NCBI RefSeq assembly: GCF_003350325.1
Contig: NZ_QLYZ01000007.1
Coordinates: 62,001 to 126,000, forward strand
Length of the DNA stretch: 64,000 nt
Direction: 5' to 3'
Source: Vibrio rhodolitus
GTDB taxonomy: Bacteria; Pseudomonadota; Gammaproteobacteria; Enterobacterales; Vibrionaceae
Shown here piece after piece: positions 9,293 through 19,765 of this stretch. A program made the translations under genes and the position numbers. The number at the start of each line of letters is the position of its first letter. The stretch's first letter is position 1. Below the pieces are notes generated by a model. The model was not told the DNA's origin and made no database searches. It saw only the letters and a list, made by a program, of their open reading frames with translations.

Positions 9293-10278
9293 TGTTTCTT
9301 CTCTACTAAATCTATTGCGTGCGCCAATGCAGTTCGGAAGCTCCCTGTATCTGCTGAACCCGTGCCAGCAAGATCAAGTGCTGTACCGTGGTCCACCGAT
9401 GTCCGAATAAATGGTAGGCCGAGTGTGATATTCACTGAGCGACCAAATCCTTTGTATTTTAGCACGGGAAGCACTTGGTCGTGATACATACCCAGTACCG
9501 CATCCGCATCTTGTAAATACTTCTCGTTAAAGATGGTGTCAGCAGGAAGTGGACCAATCAGGTTAATGCCTTTTTCCTGTTTGATACGCTCTAAGGTTGG
9601 CGTAATAGTCTCGATTTCTTCTCTGCCCAAACAGCCATCTTCGCCTGCATGAGGATTAAGCCCGCAAACATAGATGTTTGGTTGACGAATAGCAAATTTT
9701 TCTACCAAATCGGTATGCAAAATATCGATGATTTTTTCTAAACGCTCTGCGGTCACTGCTTTAGATACGTAAGCAAGTGGTATGTGCGTTGTCACCAAGG
9801 CAACCCGCAAACCTTCCGTTGCTAGCATCATTACCACCAGTGGGGTATTGGATTTTTCGGCGAAAAACTCAGTATGCCCACTAAAGGCCACGCCCGCTCG
9901 GTTGATCACGCCTTTATGTACCGGACCAGTTACTACCGCATCAAACTCACCGGTCATACAGCCATTGGCAGCACGCTCTAGCGTTTGTAGGACATAATGA
10001 CCATTGGCTTCATCAAGCTGACCTGCAGTAACGTTAGCTGCCAGTGGGATGTGTTCAACGATAAGTGAACCTGCTTGCTGTTTAGCTGCGGGTTGAGAAG
10101 GGTCGTAATCATGTAAGGTGACATCGATTCCGAGCAGCTCAGCGCGCTGGGCTAGCATCGATTTGTCAGCACAGACGACAATTTGATGCTCCCAACCTTC
10201 TTTAGAAAGCGCAAGGACCAAGTCAGGACCTATCCCTGCTGGTTCGCCGGCAGTGACAACAATACGCTTAATTGTCAT
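9289..10278 (-). CDS. pdxA: 4-hydroxythreonine-4-phosphate dehydrogenase
   Basis: This NAD-dependent enzyme acts in the DXP-dependent pyridoxal 5'-phosphate pathway. The 329-residue protein shows [11 protein letters not shown] near the N-terminus, the metal-site region [18 protein letters not shown] and [16 protein letters not shown]. It overlaps surA upstream by 11 bases and ksgA downstream by four, a tightly packed operon matching E. coli. Confidence 0.96.
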   Translation of the reverse strand: MTIKRIVVTAGEPAGIGPDLVLALSKEGWEHQIVVCADKSMLAQRAELLGIDVTLHDYDPSQPAAKQQAGSLIVEHIPLAANVTAGQLDEANGHYVLQTLERAANGCMTGEFDAVVTGPVHKGVINRAGVAFSGHTEFFAEKSNTPLVVMMLATEGLRVALVTTHIPLAYVSKAVTAERLEKIIDILHTDLVEKFAIRQPNIYVCGLNPHAGEDGCLGREEIETITPTLERIKQEKGINLIGPLPADTIFNEKYLQDADAVLGMYHDQVLPVLKYKGFGRSVNITLGLPFIRTSVDHGTALDLAGTGSADTGSFRTALAHAIDLVEKKQ

Positions 10279-11563
10279 TTTGCTGATCCTTTACCATTTC
10301 AACATAAGCTCCCGCGCGAATTTCTTGCAGCCATGCACTGACTTCTTCGTTGAATTTACGATTGAACAGAATTCGATAGGCTTTGTTTTTCATTGCTGAA
10401 TCCGTACGATCGACTTCGCGGCGATCAAGTACTTCGACAATGTGCCAGCCATGAACCGTTTTGAATGGTGCACTGATTTGACCGATTGGCAGAGTATCTA
10501 CTTGATGTTTAAACTCTGGTACATAGATATCTGATGTTTGATAACCAAGCTCACCATTTTGCGCCGCTGAACCTGGGTCTTGGCTATATTGCTGCGCCAA
10601 CTCACCAAAGGTTGCTTCACCTGCTTTCACTTGACGAATTATTTCATTGAGCTGTTTTTGTACCCCTTCGTCGCTGAGGATAACCGTTGGTTTGATGAGG
10701 ATGTGGCGCGCATTGGTTTCAGTTACTGCAACCGTTTCAAGACCTTTCACATCTTCAATTTTAAGGATGTGGTAACCTACACCGCTAGCGAATGGACCAA
10801 TGATAGCACCTTTGTTTTGTAGCTTAATCTGGTCGGCAAAGATGGTCGGCATCTCTTCTTTACGCATCCAACCCCAATCACCACCTTGCAGCGCTTTAGG
10901 ACCTTTTGAATAGGTGTAAGCGAGTTTCTCGAAATCTTCACCATTATTGATTCTATCTACCAACTCTTGAGCTTGTGCTTGAACTTTTGCTTTATCGTCA
11001 CCGTCGTTCACGCGCAGTTGGATATGACCAATTTTGTATTGCACAGTGGCGTTAGTTTCATTGGCGAGCACTTCAGCTAAGTTATCAACTTCAGCAGGCA
11101 AGATGTTGACGCGTCGACGAACAAGAGTATTACGCGCATCACCTGCGGCGATTTCCTTACGGATTTGCTCGCGAAACTCAGGGTAGCTAATCCCTTCTTC
11201 ACTAATAGCGGCAATAAGCTGCTCAACGGTTTGATTGTTCTTTTTAGCAATGTCTGCAATAGCCGCGTTAAGGCGGTTGTCATCAACACGAATACCGATA
11301 CGTTCGGCTTCTTGTTGTTGAATCGTTTCCAGAATAAGTTTCTCTTCAACCTGCTCGATTAAGGCTTCTCTATCTGGCAGTGACTGACCACTTTTTTTTG
11401 CATTAATGGTCAACGTTTTTAGGGCGGTATCGATATCGCTTTGTAGGACAACGCCTTCATTAACAATAATTGCCACTTTATCCATTTCCACTACATTGGC
11501 GTTAACTGCACCGATCTGGCAGGCAGCCACAAGAGCTAGCAGTGTTTTTTTCCAAGTATTCAT
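10268..11563 (-). CDS. surA: Periplasmic chaperone / peptidyl-prolyl isomerase SurA
   Basis: SurA escorts outer-membrane proteins, including LptD, to the Bam complex. The 431-residue precursor has a signal peptide ([18 protein letters not shown]), a SurA N-domain and two parvulin domains, the first around [13 protein letters not shown] and the second around [16 protein letters not shown] start at the ATG at 11563; the TTG three bases upstream is an alternative. It lies 45 bases after lptD with a hairpin between them. Confidence 0.96.
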   Translation of the reverse strand: MNTWKKTLLALVAACQIGAVNANVVEMDKVAIIVNEGVVLQSDIDTALKTLTINAKKSGQSLPDREALIEQVEEKLILETIQQQEAERIGIRVDDNRLNAAIADIAKKNNQTVEQLIAAISEEGISYPEFREQIRKEIAAGDARNTLVRRRVNILPAEVDNLAEVLANETNATVQYKIGHIQLRVNDGDDKAKVQAQAQELVDRINNGEDFEKLAYTYSKGPKALQGGDWGWMRKEEMPTIFADQIKLQNKGAIIGPFASGVGYHILKIEDVKGLETVAVTETNARHILIKPTVILSDEGVQKQLNEIIRQVKAGEATFGELAQQYSQDPGSAAQNGELGYQTSDIYVPEFKHQVDTLPIGQISAPFKTVHGWHIVEVLDRREVDRTDSAMKNKAYRILFNRKFNEEVSAWLQEIRAGAYVEMVKDQQNDN

Positions 11564-11582
11564 CAATAACCTTTAGATGTTT

Positions 11583-11600
11583 GCCAGCCCGCAGGCTGGC
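11583..11600 (-). other. Hairpin between lptD and surA
   Basis: GCCAGCC (11583-11589) and GGCTGGC (11594-11600) form a perfect stem with a four-base loop and no following T tract. It may be an mRNA processing or stability structure inside the operon. Confidence 0.6.
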
Positions 11601-11608
11601 TTAAGAAA

Positions 11609-13984
11609 TTAGTTGTTTAAGAAGAATGGGCGACCGTAGCCAAGAGAGTTACTTGAGCCATCTAATCCAGCTAGACCTGAACCAGCACCGATATTGGTAC
11701 CAAAGCCAACAATACCAAAGTTAATACTGAAGTTGTTTTCGTACTCAGCTTCGGCATTTGGATAACTTGCGAAGCTAGGGTTCCAGCTGCGTAGTTGGTT
11801 GGTATAGGTAAAGCCGATATACCAACAATCATCGATATAGTTTAAGCGTGCGAGCCATTCAATTGACTGATCCGTCGTTAAATCATAAAAGTATTGCGCG
11901 CTGGCATTCCAATTAGGCGAAAAAGTATAACCAGCCAACAGCCCCGCTTGAGATATACCATCTTGCGTAATACCGTCGATACCGTTGTTTATATCTATAC
12001 TGTCGAGATCTACTGTTTGTTCAATGTAACTCTTAGTCACATAGCGGTAGTTACCTTGGATATAGCCATTGCCAGTGCGGTATTCCAGAGTGCTGTTCGC
12101 TACTTGCATTTCGCTTGAGTCAACATCGTATTGCAAACCACCGTGATAGAACAAATAATCATTAAAGTTAAAGTCCATCTCAACAGCCCACGCTGAATAA
12201 CTTGTTGAATCGTTCTCGGAGGTGATGGCTTCGCTATTTTTAGTTGATTTATCGAGGTAGAAAATCTGACCAAACGAAATATTCAAACGTTCTTTGTACA
12301 TATCATCAAAGAAGCGTGTCGAGGCGCCATAGCTAAATTGGTTGGCTGCGGCAATGCGGTCGACACCACTGAACTTACGGCTGCGAAATAGCCCGTAGTA
12401 GTCTGTTTGCAGTAGAGTGGTATCGTAAAGATAGATATCTGACTGATCTTCTTTAGGCACATACAAGTATTGAACCTGTGGTTCAAGCGTTTGGGTGTAT
12501 CCACCAAGTACGTAGCTGTTACGTTCTAATACGATTCCTGCGTGTGAACGGAACTGAGGTATCACTCGCGTCACATTTTCTTTAAGGTTGTAGTTATCAA
12601 ACTGAGCATCGGTTGGGTCAATGCTATCTATATCTTGCTGATAGTTAGTACCTAAAATACGAGCTTCGGTTGTCCAAGATCCCCATGTCGTATTGAATGG
12701 AATAGTTAGACCTGGTTCGACATGTATACGGGTAGCAGAGGGCTTGCTTTTATCATCAGTATCGAAACGTGAGATGTGACTGATAACATCAAAGTCGAGA
12801 TAAGGCATTAAACCGGGTGAATAATAGTTAAAAGATAACTGCGGTAAAATACGGTATGGCAAGCTGCCTTCTTCGGTCAGCACTTGGAAGTCACGCATTA
12901 ACAGCGTCGCATCCCAGTTTTGACTACGGTACTGGAACTCGCCTTCTTGAATTAACTGGCCATCTTCGCGCTTACCAATACTTGAATCGACATCGGTAAA
13001 GTAGGCAATATCACTTACTTTTGAGTAATCGATATGGAACTTCCAGTTCTGCTGGTAAATGCCGTCGTGAGTGTATTGCATCGCCCAGCGGTCGCCTTGC
13101 TCTGGGTACTTCTGGTCATCAGGTAGATATTCTGATTCAATCTGACCTTGTCCAAAATCGGTTAAGTAACGGAATTTACTGTTTAATTGGGTACCGCGCT
13201 TTTCCATGTATTTAAGCGTGGTCTCTAAATCGTATTCAGGTGCTAAGTTCCAATAAATTGGTACTTCAAATTCGATACCATCACTCGAACCGTAAGAGGC
13301 AGTTGGGTAGAGGAAACCTGTTTTACGAGTATCGCCAATCGGTACGGTTAGGAAAGGTAAGTAAAATACAGGTACGCGCTGAATTTCAAAGCGTGGATTG
13401 AAAAAAGTGGCTTCTTCTTCGTTTTGATCGATTTCAATGCTGGTAGCGGTCATGCGCCATGAGTTATCGCCCTCAGGACAAGAGGTAATCGAACCGTCTT
13501 CGATCTCATACACAGCTTTGCCTGTTTTTGACACATAGACAGCTTCACCACGACCCGGTTCACATAAGAACTGGTATTTAGTGTTATTGAGTTCCACATA
13601 CTCTGTATTGAGGTTATTAACCGCTTTGTCGGAAATGGTTTTTACTTCACCATCGCTGAACATTACGTTACCTTCTGCTACCACAACGTTGTCTTGTTGG
13701 TGCAGTGTTACATTGTCAGCTTGCATGCGCTTTTTGCCTTGCACAACAACAACATTACCACTGTAGGTGGCTTTGTCACCATTAACGCCTTCAAGGCTAT
13801 CCGCTTCGACAGTGATTGGTAACTGATTCGGATTTTCTGCCTCAGGTTGATCAATCAGGCATTGATCTATAGCAGGCAGTTCCTGCACACTATCGTCGGC
13901 TTTGACTTCATTGGCTTGAATCGAAGGTGCAAATAGTGCTGCACTGATTGAAGCGGCTAGTAACGTACGTGGAAAACGTGACAT
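11609..13984 (-). CDS. lptD: LPS-assembly outer-membrane protein LptD
   Basis: LptD is the beta-barrel that, with LptE, inserts lipopolysaccharide into the outer leaflet. The 791-residue precursor has a signal peptide ending near SIQANE, an LptA-like beta-jellyroll (about 50-210) and a barrel ending in an aromatic terminus. Cysteines are at 42, 141, 169 and 720. The E. coli protein has an adjacent C-terminal Cys pair and one mid-domain Cys, so the disulfide layout here must differ. It heads the leftward operon and diverges from djlA. Confidence 0.95.
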   Translation of the reverse strand: MSRFPRTLLAASISAALFAPSIQANEVKADDSVQELPAIDQCLIDQPEAENPNQLPITVEADSLEGVNGDKATYSGNVVVVQGKKRMQADNVTLHQQDNVVVAEGNVMFSDGEVKTISDKAVNNLNTEYVELNNTKYQFLCEPGRGEAVYVSKTGKAVYEIEDGSITSCPEGDNSWRMTATSIEIDQNEEEATFFNPRFEIQRVPVFYLPFLTVPIGDTRKTGFLYPTASYGSSDGIEFEVPIYWNLAPEYDLETTLKYMEKRGTQLNSKFRYLTDFGQGQIESEYLPDDQKYPEQGDRWAMQYTHDGIYQQNWKFHIDYSKVSDIAYFTDVDSSIGKREDGQLIQEGEFQYRSQNWDATLLMRDFQVLTEEGSLPYRILPQLSFNYYSPGLMPYLDFDVISHISRFDTDDKSKPSATRIHVEPGLTIPFNTTWGSWTTEARILGTNYQQDIDSIDPTDAQFDNYNLKENVTRVIPQFRSHAGIVLERNSYVLGGYTQTLEPQVQYLYVPKEDQSDIYLYDTTLLQTDYYGLFRSRKFSGVDRIAAANQFSYGASTRFFDDMYKERLNISFGQIFYLDKSTKNSEAITSENDSTSYSAWAVEMDFNFNDYLFYHGGLQYDVDSSEMQVANSTLEYRTGNGYIQGNYRYVTKSYIEQTVDLDSIDINNGIDGITQDGISQAGLLAGYTFSPNWNASAQYFYDLTTDQSIEWLARLNYIDDCWYIGFTYTNQLRSWNPSFASYPNAEAEYENNFSINFGIVGFGTNIGAGSGLAGLDGSSNSLGYGRPFFLNN

Positions 13985-14131
13985 CGAGTTTTACTATCCT
14001 GTTGAACTTGATAAATTCGGTGAATAGACAACCGAACAAAGAAAAATCGGTCTTTATCATAAAGGAATTTCAACCGTCCGGCACTATCAGACCGCTTAAC
14101 GATGATAAAATTCATAGATTGAGAGCACATA

Positions 14132-14983
14132 ATGCATATTTTTGGCAAAATTCTCGGTACTTTTTTTGGCTTCCTATTTGGTGGTCCATTTGGTGCGCTG
14201 TTTGGTCTTTTTTTAGGGCATCAATTTGATAAGGCTCGTCGTTTAAGCCAAGCGGGGTTTAATTCTTCACCGTTTAGCGGTGGACCAAGCCAAGCGCAAA
14301 AACAAGAAGAGTTCTTTAAAGCGGCGTTTGCGGTGATGGGGCACGTCGCTAAAGCGAAAGGGCAAGTGACTCGCGAAGAAATTCAGTTAGCGAGCGCGAT
14401 GATGGATCGTATGAACTTGCATGGCGACCAGCGCACAGCGGCGCAAAATGCTTTTCGTGAGGGAAAATCTAGCGACTTTCCTCTCGACTCTGTATTGGAG
14501 CGAGTAAAGATCTCATCAGGTGGTCGTTTTGACTTGCTGCAATTTTTTTTGGAGCTACAGATTTCAGCAGCTTTTGCTGACGGGGATATTCACCCGAGTG
14601 AGCGCGATGTGCTGCATCGTGTGGCGCAAAAGCTCGGTTTCTCTTCTCAGCAACTAGAGCAACGTCTACGCATGCAAGAAGCGGCATTTCGCTTTCAACG
14701 CGGTGGGTTTGAAGGTCAGTCTGGCGGTCATCAACAATCTGGTCATTGGCAGCAAACGAATGCAGCTAGCCAACTGAGTGATGCTTACAAAGTTCTCGGT
14801 ATTGATGAAGAGGCGGAAGCGAAAAGTGTTAAACGTGCTTATCGTAAGCTGATGAATGAGCATCACCCAGATAAGTTGATGGCAAAAGGCTTACCGCCAG
14901 AAATGATGAATGTCGCTAAAGAGAAATCGCAAGAGATCCAAAATGCGTACGATCTGATCAAAAAGGTCAAAGGCTTTAAATAG
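14132..14983 (+). CDS. djlA: Membrane-anchored DnaJ-like co-chaperone DjlA
   Basis: The 283-residue protein has one N-terminal glycine-rich transmembrane segment (FFGFLFGGPFGALFGLFLGH), a TerB-like central domain (about 55-180) and a C-terminal J domain with HHPDKLMAKG, including the HPD triad needed to stimulate DnaK. Between them is a Gln/Ser-rich linker. The gene diverges from lptD, as in E. coli. Confidence 0.95.
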   Translation: MHIFGKILGTFFGFLFGGPFGALFGLFLGHQFDKARRLSQAGFNSSPFSGGPSQAQKQEEFFKAAFAVMGHVAKAKGQVTREEIQLASAMMDRMNLHGDQRTAAQNAFREGKSSDFPLDSVLERVKISSGGRFDLLQFFLELQISAAFADGDIHPSERDVLHRVAQKLGFSSQQLEQRLRMQEAAFRFQRGGFEGQSGGHQQSGHWQQTNAASQLSDAYKVLGIDEEAEAKSVKRAYRKLMNEHHPDKLMAKGLPPEMMNVAKEKSQEIQNAYDLIKKVKGFK

Positions 14984-15014
14984 AGCTAAGCGGTTTACTA
15001 AGACTGAGATTGAA

Positions 15015-15038
15015 AAAGGCGAGCTAATGCTCGCCTTT
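15015..15038. terminator. Bidirectional terminator between djlA and ridA
   Basis: AAAGGCGAGC/GCTCGCCTTT make a 10-bp stem with a TAAT loop between the convergent djlA and ridA. Confidence 0.8.
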
Positions 15039-15058
15039 CTTATTGTACTTGCACGTAA

Positions 15059-15448
15059 TTATTTACAAACAGCAATCGCTTCGATTTCAATACCTACATC
15101 TTTTGGTAGGCGCGCCACTTCCACACATGAACGTGCAGGGTAGTTTGCGACATTGTGCTCATCAAAGAAGGCACCATACACTTCGTTTACTGCGCCAAAG
15201 TCATTCAAGTCTTTAACAAATACCGTCATTTTTACAATATCAGCCACACCTAGACCTGATGCTTCTACCACCGCTTTGACGTTTTCTAGTGATTGACGTG
15301 CTTGCACTGTGATTTCAGCAGACACTTCGCCCGTTACTGGGTTTACTGGGATCTGACCTGAAGTTAGCACCATGTTACCTAGGTCAACACCCTGTACATA
15401 AGGACCGATTGCCGCTGGTGCTGATTCTGTGTGAAGAACTTTAGTCAT
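15059..15448 (-). CDS. ridA: RidA family enamine/imine deaminase
   Basis: The 129-residue YjgF/RidA protein hydrolyses reactive enamines such as 2-aminoacrylate made by PLP enzymes. The family pattern is clear: AIGPYVQGV, LTSGQIPVNPVTGE and the C-terminal RSCVEVARLPKDVGIEIEAI, with the substrate-binding Arg in PARSCVEV. It lies downstream of pyrI, as in E. coli, separated by a small hairpin at 15532-15553. Confidence 0.95.
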   Translation of the reverse strand: MTKVLHTESAPAAIGPYVQGVDLGNMVLTSGQIPVNPVTGEVSAEITVQARQSLENVKAVVEASGLGVADIVKMTVFVKDLNDFGAVNEVYGAFFDEHNVANYPARSCVEVARLPKDVGIEIEAIAVCK

Positions 15449-15531
15449 GTGGTTTTCTCGTTTATCTGATCGAATTAAGACCGTCAGTGTGCCTTTTATA
15501 AATCATTAGGTAAAGAGCAAGATGCCCCGCT

Positions 15532-15553
15532 TTCGCAGGGCATGGATGTAGAG
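15532..15553 (-). terminator. Hairpin downstream of pyrI (weak terminator)
   Basis: ATGCCC and GGGCAT arms with an inner GC pair around a TTTC loop lie just after pyrI on its strand. The downstream T-rich stretch is interrupted, so termination may be partial. Confidence 0.45.
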
Positions 15554-15580
15554 AATATCGTAGTTGTGATTAGATGTAGT

Positions 15581-16042
15581 TTAACGCTCGGTCACGATTT
15601 CACGCGAGAAGACTTTCTCACAGTATTTGCACTTTAAGCGCACATCATTGTTTTTCTCAAAAACTTTAAAGCTGCTCTCTACAGGCTCTCCGTGAGTAAT
15701 GCAGTTGGTGTTTGGACAGGCAAAAACATTGTTTACCTGCTCAGGAAGTTCCAAAGCCAGCTTTCTGACTACCTGATAGTCTTCGATTTGGTTGACGGTC
15801 GCATGCGGTGCGTACAGTGCCAGTTTGCTGGCTTGCTCTTCACTGATAAACACATTTTCAATCTTCAGCAGATCTTTGTGACCAAGAGCCGATGAAGGCA
15901 GATTCAAGCCGACAGTCACGCGCTGGTTACTTTTGTGCATGCTAAACAGTTTGAGTACTTTAATACCCACTTGTGCCGGAATGTGGTCGATAACCGTGCC
16001 ATTCTTAATTGCTTCAACCTGCAATTGAGTTTCTTTAGCCAT
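15581..16042 (-). CDS. pyrI: Aspartate carbamoyltransferase regulatory chain
   Basis: PyrI binds CTP or ATP and confers allosteric control on the PyrB catalytic trimers. The 153-residue protein ends with a four-Cys zinc site at C109, C114, C138 and C141 (CPNTNC and CKYC), which contacts the catalytic chain. It starts 15 bases after pyrB in one operon. Confidence 0.97.
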   Translation of the reverse strand: MAKETQLQVEAIKNGTVIDHIPAQVGIKVLKLFSMHKSNQRVTVGLNLPSSALGHKDLLKIENVFISEEQASKLALYAPHATVNQIEDYQVVRKLALELPEQVNNVFACPNTNCITHGEPVESSFKVFEKNNDVRLKCKYCEKVFSREIVTER

Positions 16043-16057
16043 TGTGATTCTCCTCGA

Positions 16058-16987
16058 TTACAGTGATTGATTTAAAACAAGTGCTAACAGTGCTTGGCGC
16101 GCATACACGCCATTTTCAGCTTGCTGGAAGTAATAAGCGTGTGGGGTTTTATCCACATCAGTGGTGATTTCATCGACGCGTGGTAGTGGGTGCAGTACCT
16201 TAAGGTTCTCACGCGCACCTTCTAGCATTGAGGCGGTTAGAATGTATGCTGACTTGATATGGGCATATTCAGACTCATCAAAACGCTCTTTTTGTACGCG
16301 AGTCATGTAAAGAATATCCAATTCAGGGATCACCGTTTCCATGTCGGTATGTAGGCTGTATGCAATGCCCGCTTCATCGAGCTCTTCACAGATATAATCT
16401 GGCATCGCAAGCGCATCTGGTGCGACGAAGAAGAAGCGAATGTTGTTAAACTTCGCAAGTGCCTGAGTCAATGAGTGCACGGTACGACCGTATTTTAGGT
16501 CACCAACAAAGGCGACGTTAAGGTTATCTAAACGTCCTTGGGTTTCAGAAATGGTATACAGATCCAATAAGGTTTGCGTTGGGTGCTGGTTTGCGCCATC
16601 GCCTGCGTTAATCACTGGAACGCCATTGGAAAATTCCGCAGCAAGACGCGCCGCGCCTTCTTGTGGGTGACGCATGACAAATGCATCCACATAGGTCGAG
16701 ATAACTTGTACTGAGTCCGCCAGCGTTTCGCCTTTTTTTGCCAATGAAGTATTACCGCCATTGTCAAAACCAATTACATCACCGCCAATACGTTGAATTG
16801 CCGTTTCGAAAGAGAGACGAGTGCGGGTCGATGGTTCGAAAAAGCAGCTCGCAACCACTTTGTTTTTGATCAGATCTGGGTTTGGTTCAGCTTTTAGCTG
16901 ACCGGCCGTTTGGACTATTAATTCGAGCTCTGCACGTGATAGCTCTGGAATCGAAATGATGTGCTTGTTGTAAAGCGTGTTGGTCAT
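16058..16987 (-). CDS. pyrB: Aspartate carbamoyltransferase catalytic chain
   Basis: This enzyme joins carbamoyl phosphate and aspartate at the first committed step of pyrimidine synthesis. The 309 residues contain STRTRLSFE (carbamoyl phosphate), HPTQTLLDL and [11 protein letters not shown] start at ATG 16987 ([10 protein letters not shown]), where family similarity begins. The frame is open to a TTG at 17098, but that passes through the attenuator and is not a credible start. Expression is probably set by the leader peptide and attenuator just upstream. Confidence 0.97.
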   Translation of the reverse strand: MTNTLYNKHIISIPELSRAELELIVQTAGQLKAEPNPDLIKNKVVASCFFEPSTRTRLSFETAIQRIGGDVIGFDNGGNTSLAKKGETLADSVQVISTYVDAFVMRHPQEGAARLAAEFSNGVPVINAGDGANQHPTQTLLDLYTISETQGRLDNLNVAFVGDLKYGRTVHSLTQALAKFNNIRFFFVAPDALAMPDYICEELDEAGIAYSLHTDMETVIPELDILYMTRVQKERFDESEYAHIKSAYILTASMLEGARENLKVLHPLPRVDEITTDVDKTPHAYYFQQAENGVYARQALLALVLNQSL

Positions 16988-17030
16988 AATCGTCATCCCT
17001 ATCTGACTAGAAGAATAAAATTTAGGCAAT

Positions 17031-17057
17031 AAAAAAGCCCCCCAATAGGGAGGCTTT
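17031..17057 (-). terminator. pyrBI attenuator
   Basis: On the minus strand AAAGCCTCCC, loop TATT and GGGGGGCTTT form a 10-bp stem (one G-U pair) followed by six T's, 44 bases before the pyrB start. It is an intrinsic terminator inside the leader, directly after the leader-peptide stop codon, as in the E. coli pyrBI leader. Confidence 0.85.
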
Positions 17058-17148
17058 AAAAATCGGTGGAAACTGTAAAATAAACAGCCAGCAAGCAAGC
17101 GAACTTAGCTTGAGTAAAGCGCATTGTAGAACACGAATTACGTGGCAT
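17056..17148 (-). CDS. pyrL: Probable pyrBI leader peptide (PyrL-like, 30 aa)
   Basis: An ATG at 17148 with GGAGG about 9 bases upstream opens a 30-codon frame ending at TAA (17058-17056), which touches the base of the attenuator stem. The last codons lie in U-rich RNA (GTTTATTTTAC, GATTTTTAA). In E. coli, RNA polymerase pauses in such a tract when UTP is low, letting the ribosome catch up and block the terminator. Like the E. coli leader peptide it has no obvious function of its own. Role inferred from layout, not from protein similarity. Confidence 0.72.
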   Translation of the reverse strand: MPRNSCSTMRFTQAKFACLLAVYFTVSTDF

Positions 17149-17178
17149 TTTTTACAACCTCCAGACAAATTGTCGTGC

Positions 17179-17206
17179 ATTATACGCAGAAGATTGCTGA
17201 GCGCAA
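17179..17206 (-). promoter_or_regulatory. Promoter of the pyrL-pyrB-pyrI transcript
   Basis: On the minus strand TTGCGC (17206-17201) and a perfect TATAAT (17184-17179) are 16 bp apart. Transcription would start near 17172, about 25 bases before the leader-peptide ATG. Confidence 0.75.
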
Positions 17207-17245
17207 GCGATTAACTGGCGCTTTTTGAATCACAAATTGGTGAAA

Positions 17246-18250
17246 TTAACTACCAAGTGTCGCGACCATCACCGCTTTAATGGTGTGCATGCGGTTCTCC
17301 GCTTCATCAAACACAATAGAGTAGTCAGACTCAAACACCTCTTCGGTCACCTCCAGTCCTTGCATGCCATACTTTTCAGCCACCTCTTTGCCAACAGTGG
17401 TTTCATCGTTATGGAAAGCGGGTAGGCAGTGCATAAATTTGACTTGTGGATTGCCGGTTTTGTTAATCACATCCATATTGATTTGATATGGTGTCATTAA
17501 AGCAACACGCTCATCCCAAGCGTCAGCCGCTTCGCCCATCGAGACCCAAACATCGGTGTAGAGGAAGTCACAACCTTGTACACCCTCGTCAACATTTTCA
17601 GTTAAGGTAATTTTGGCGCCAGTTTGCTTGGCGATAGCTTGGCATGTCGCCACCAACTCTTCTTCTGGCCAAAATTGCTTCGGCGCGACAAGGCGAATGT
17701 CCATGCCCATTTTTGCAGCGCCAACCATCAGTGAGTTGCCCATGTTGTTACGCGCATCCCCAAGATAGGCAAAGCTCATTTCTGACAGTTGTTTACCTTG
17801 ACCATGTTCGAGCATGGTCAAGAAGTCGGCCAAGATTTGCGTTGGGTGGAATTCATCGGTGAGACCATTCCAGACTGGAACGCCGGCGTGTTCAGCAAGC
17901 TCTTCAACAATCGCTTGCCCAAAACCGCGATATTCGATGCCGTCATACATGCGCCCGAGTACGCGAGCAGTGTCTTTCATTGACTCTTTATGTCCAATTT
18001 GCGAGCCAGAAGGACCGATATACGAGACTTGAGCGCCTTGATCAAACGCGGCCACTTCAAACGCGCATCGGGTACGAGTGGAGGCTTTTTCAAAGATCAG
18101 AGCAATGTTTTTCCCTTGTAGCTTCGGCTGCTCTGTACCGGAGTACTTAGCGATTTTGAGATCCGCAGAGAGATCGAGTAAGAACTGGATCTCTTTTGGC
18201 GTGAAGTCGAGTAATTTAACGAAATTACGGTTGCGAAGATTGAAAGCCAT
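17246..18250 (-). CDS. argF: Ornithine carbamoyltransferase
   Basis: The enzyme makes citrulline from ornithine and carbamoyl phosphate in arginine synthesis. The 334-residue length equals the E. coli ArgF/ArgI enzymes. Motifs: STRTRCAFE (carbamoyl phosphate), [10 protein letters not shown] and the ornithine-site HCLPAFH. An AAGGA site precedes the ATG. It lies upstream of pyrB, so the two carbamoyl-phosphate-using pathways sit together, and I see no strong terminator between them. Confidence 0.97.
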   Translation of the reverse strand: MAFNLRNRNFVKLLDFTPKEIQFLLDLSADLKIAKYSGTEQPKLQGKNIALIFEKASTRTRCAFEVAAFDQGAQVSYIGPSGSQIGHKESMKDTARVLGRMYDGIEYRGFGQAIVEELAEHAGVPVWNGLTDEFHPTQILADFLTMLEHGQGKQLSEMSFAYLGDARNNMGNSLMVGAAKMGMDIRLVAPKQFWPEEELVATCQAIAKQTGAKITLTENVDEGVQGCDFLYTDVWVSMGEAADAWDERVALMTPYQINMDVINKTGNPQVKFMHCLPAFHNDETTVGKEVAEKYGMQGLEVTEEVFESDYSIVFDEAENRMHTIKAVMVATLGS

Positions 18251-18309
18251 ACTCTAATCCTTGAGTGTGAATAAAACATAAGCTTAGTAAAACATAAAAA
18301 AGCACTTCT

Positions 18310-18327
18310 TGTGAATAATTATTTTAA
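18310..18327. promoter_or_regulatory. ArgR box upstream of argF
   Basis: TGAATAATTATTTT (18312-18325) matches the ARG-box consensus TGAAT-N4-ATTCA except for the last two positions. It is about 60 bp before the argF start. A second half-site (GAAT, 18269-18272) lies nearer the gene. argR itself is at the left edge of the window. Confidence 0.6.
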
Positions 18328-18329
18328 AT

Positions 18330-18362
18330 AAATGGCGAATTAAGAATAGTAATTCGCCATTT
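18330..18362 (-). terminator. Terminator of the PIN-PhoH gene
   Basis: AAATGGCGAATT (18330-18341) and AATTCGCCATTT (18351-18362) form a perfect 12-bp stem with a 9-base loop. On the minus strand it is followed by an A/T-rich stretch. It separates the PIN-PhoH gene from the argF control region. Confidence 0.7.
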
Positions 18363-18388
18363 GTGGGTTTGTAGTCAATCTGAATCCG

Positions 18389-19765
18389 TTACAAATTCTC
18401 TTCGGCGAACTCCGCTAAGCGGCTACGTACCACCCCATTGAGATGGATATTGGCGCTGCCTTCAAAATTTTTAAATCGCTCCACCATATAGGTCAAGCCT
18501 GAGGTAACGGGGGTGAGGTAGTGGGAGTCAATTTGCGCCAAGTTACCGGAACACACGATCTTCGTCCCTTCGCCGCAACGCGTGATGATGGTTTTGATTT
18601 GCGAGGCGGTGAGGTTTTGGCACTCATCGAGTAACACAAACGCGTTTTGAATCGAGCGACCACGCATAAAGTTGATCGACTTAAACTGAATATTGGCTTT
18701 GTCGCAGATGTATTTCAGTGAGCCTTCGGTGCAGTGATCGTTTTTATGCAGTGCTTCTAGTGTATCCGTGACAGCGGCAAGCCATGGTAGCATCTTCTCC
18801 TCTTCGCTACCCGGTAAGAAGCCGATCGACTCACCGATATCAGGGGTGTTGCGCGTGACAATGATTTTATCGAACATGTTCTTTTCAATACTTTGTTCCA
18901 ATGCTGCTGCAAGGGCAAGCAAGGTTTTGCCACTGCCTGCTGCGCCGGTTAGGATCACTAAATCGATCTCAGGGTCGAGAAGAGCATCAAGCGCCATCGC
19001 TTGATAGATGTTTTTCGGTGTGATGTCCCATGCACGTCGATGAATGAGGCGCTCACGGCTAAGATCTTGCAAAGTTATCGAGTCTGTCTCGATTTGCGCC
19101 ACACGACCGACAAAGTCACTGTCGTCATCAATCACATATTGATTGAGATAAGTGGGTTCGAACGGATCTCTTGCCAGAGTGTGGTAGGTGCGACCCGCAA
19201 GGTTTTTACTCTCGACTTGGTCAACATAAGACCAAAAGTCGCCTTCAATTTGCTGAAAGCCTTTGGTGAGGTATTGCACATCGTCGATCAATTGATCGCT
19301 ACGATAATCTTCGACAAATCGTACCCCGGCCCCTTTGGCTCGAAGGCGCATATTGATGTCTTTGGTAACCAGAATTACCTCACGCGGTGCACGTTTGTTT
19401 TGCAAGTATATAGTGGCGTTCAAAATACGATTGTCACCCGCTTTATCAGCAAAGGCTTTAACTGTTTCTTGCAGTTCAAAGTCGGCGAGAATGGCGATAT
19501 GTCCCGTACCTTCTTTATCGCGGTTGATCGGAATACCCTCGGAAATTTCATCCGGAGTCGCATCTTTAAATAGGGCTTCTAACGCACGGATAGCCACGCG
19601 CGCATCGCGAGCAACGTCGCGTTTGCTGTCTTTGATTCGGTCGAGCTCTTCTAACACCGTCATGGGGATAACCACGTCGTGTTCTTGGAAAGAAAAAATG
19701 GCGAGAGGTTCGTGAAGTAGAATATTGGTATCGAGAACGAAGAGTTTTCTGTCCGTATCACCCAT
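18389..19765 (-). CDS. PIN domain-PhoH ATPase fusion protein
   Basis: The 458-residue protein joins an N-terminal PIN ribonuclease-like domain (1-150; acidic residues D12 in LDTN, E39/E40, D111 and D136) to a PhoH/RecD-like ATPase with Walker A GAAGSGKT (274-281) and Walker B VLLDECQN (377-384). This is the PhoH2 (YlaK-like) arrangement, distinct from the short PhoH/YbeZ. PhoH2 proteins studied in actinobacteria unwind and cleave RNA; the role here is inferred. I see no small antitoxin-like gene directly upstream. The gene stands alone, behind a 584-bp gap. Confidence 0.9.
   Translation of the reverse strand: MGDTDRKLFVLDTNILLHEPLAIFSFQEHDVVIPMTVLEELDRIKDSKRDVARDARVAIRALEALFKDATPDEISEGIPINRDKEGTGHIAILADFELQETVKAFADKAGDNRILNATIYLQNKRAPREVILVTKDINMRLRAKGAGVRFVEDYRSDQLIDDVQYLTKGFQQIEGDFWSYVDQVESKNLAGRTYHTLARDPFEPTYLNQYVIDDDSDFVGRVAQIETDSITLQDLSRERLIHRRAWDITPKNIYQAMALDALLDPEIDLVILTGAAGSGKTLLALAAALEQSIEKNMFDKIIVTRNTPDIGESIGFLPGSEEEKMLPWLAAVTDTLEALHKNDHCTEGSLKYICDKANIQFKSINFMRGRSIQNAFVLLDECQNLTASQIKTIITRCGEGTKIVCSGNLAQIDSHYLTPVTSGLTYMVERFKNFEGSANIHLNGVVRSRLAEFAEENL

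Noticed and set aside
16988..17098. In-frame N-terminal extension of pyrB from a TTG
   Set aside because: It would be translated through the attenuator hairpin, has no RBS, and family similarity begins at 16987.
19001..19573. 190-codon frame opposite the PIN-PhoH gene
   Set aside because: Shadow of a confident gene with catalytic motifs intact.
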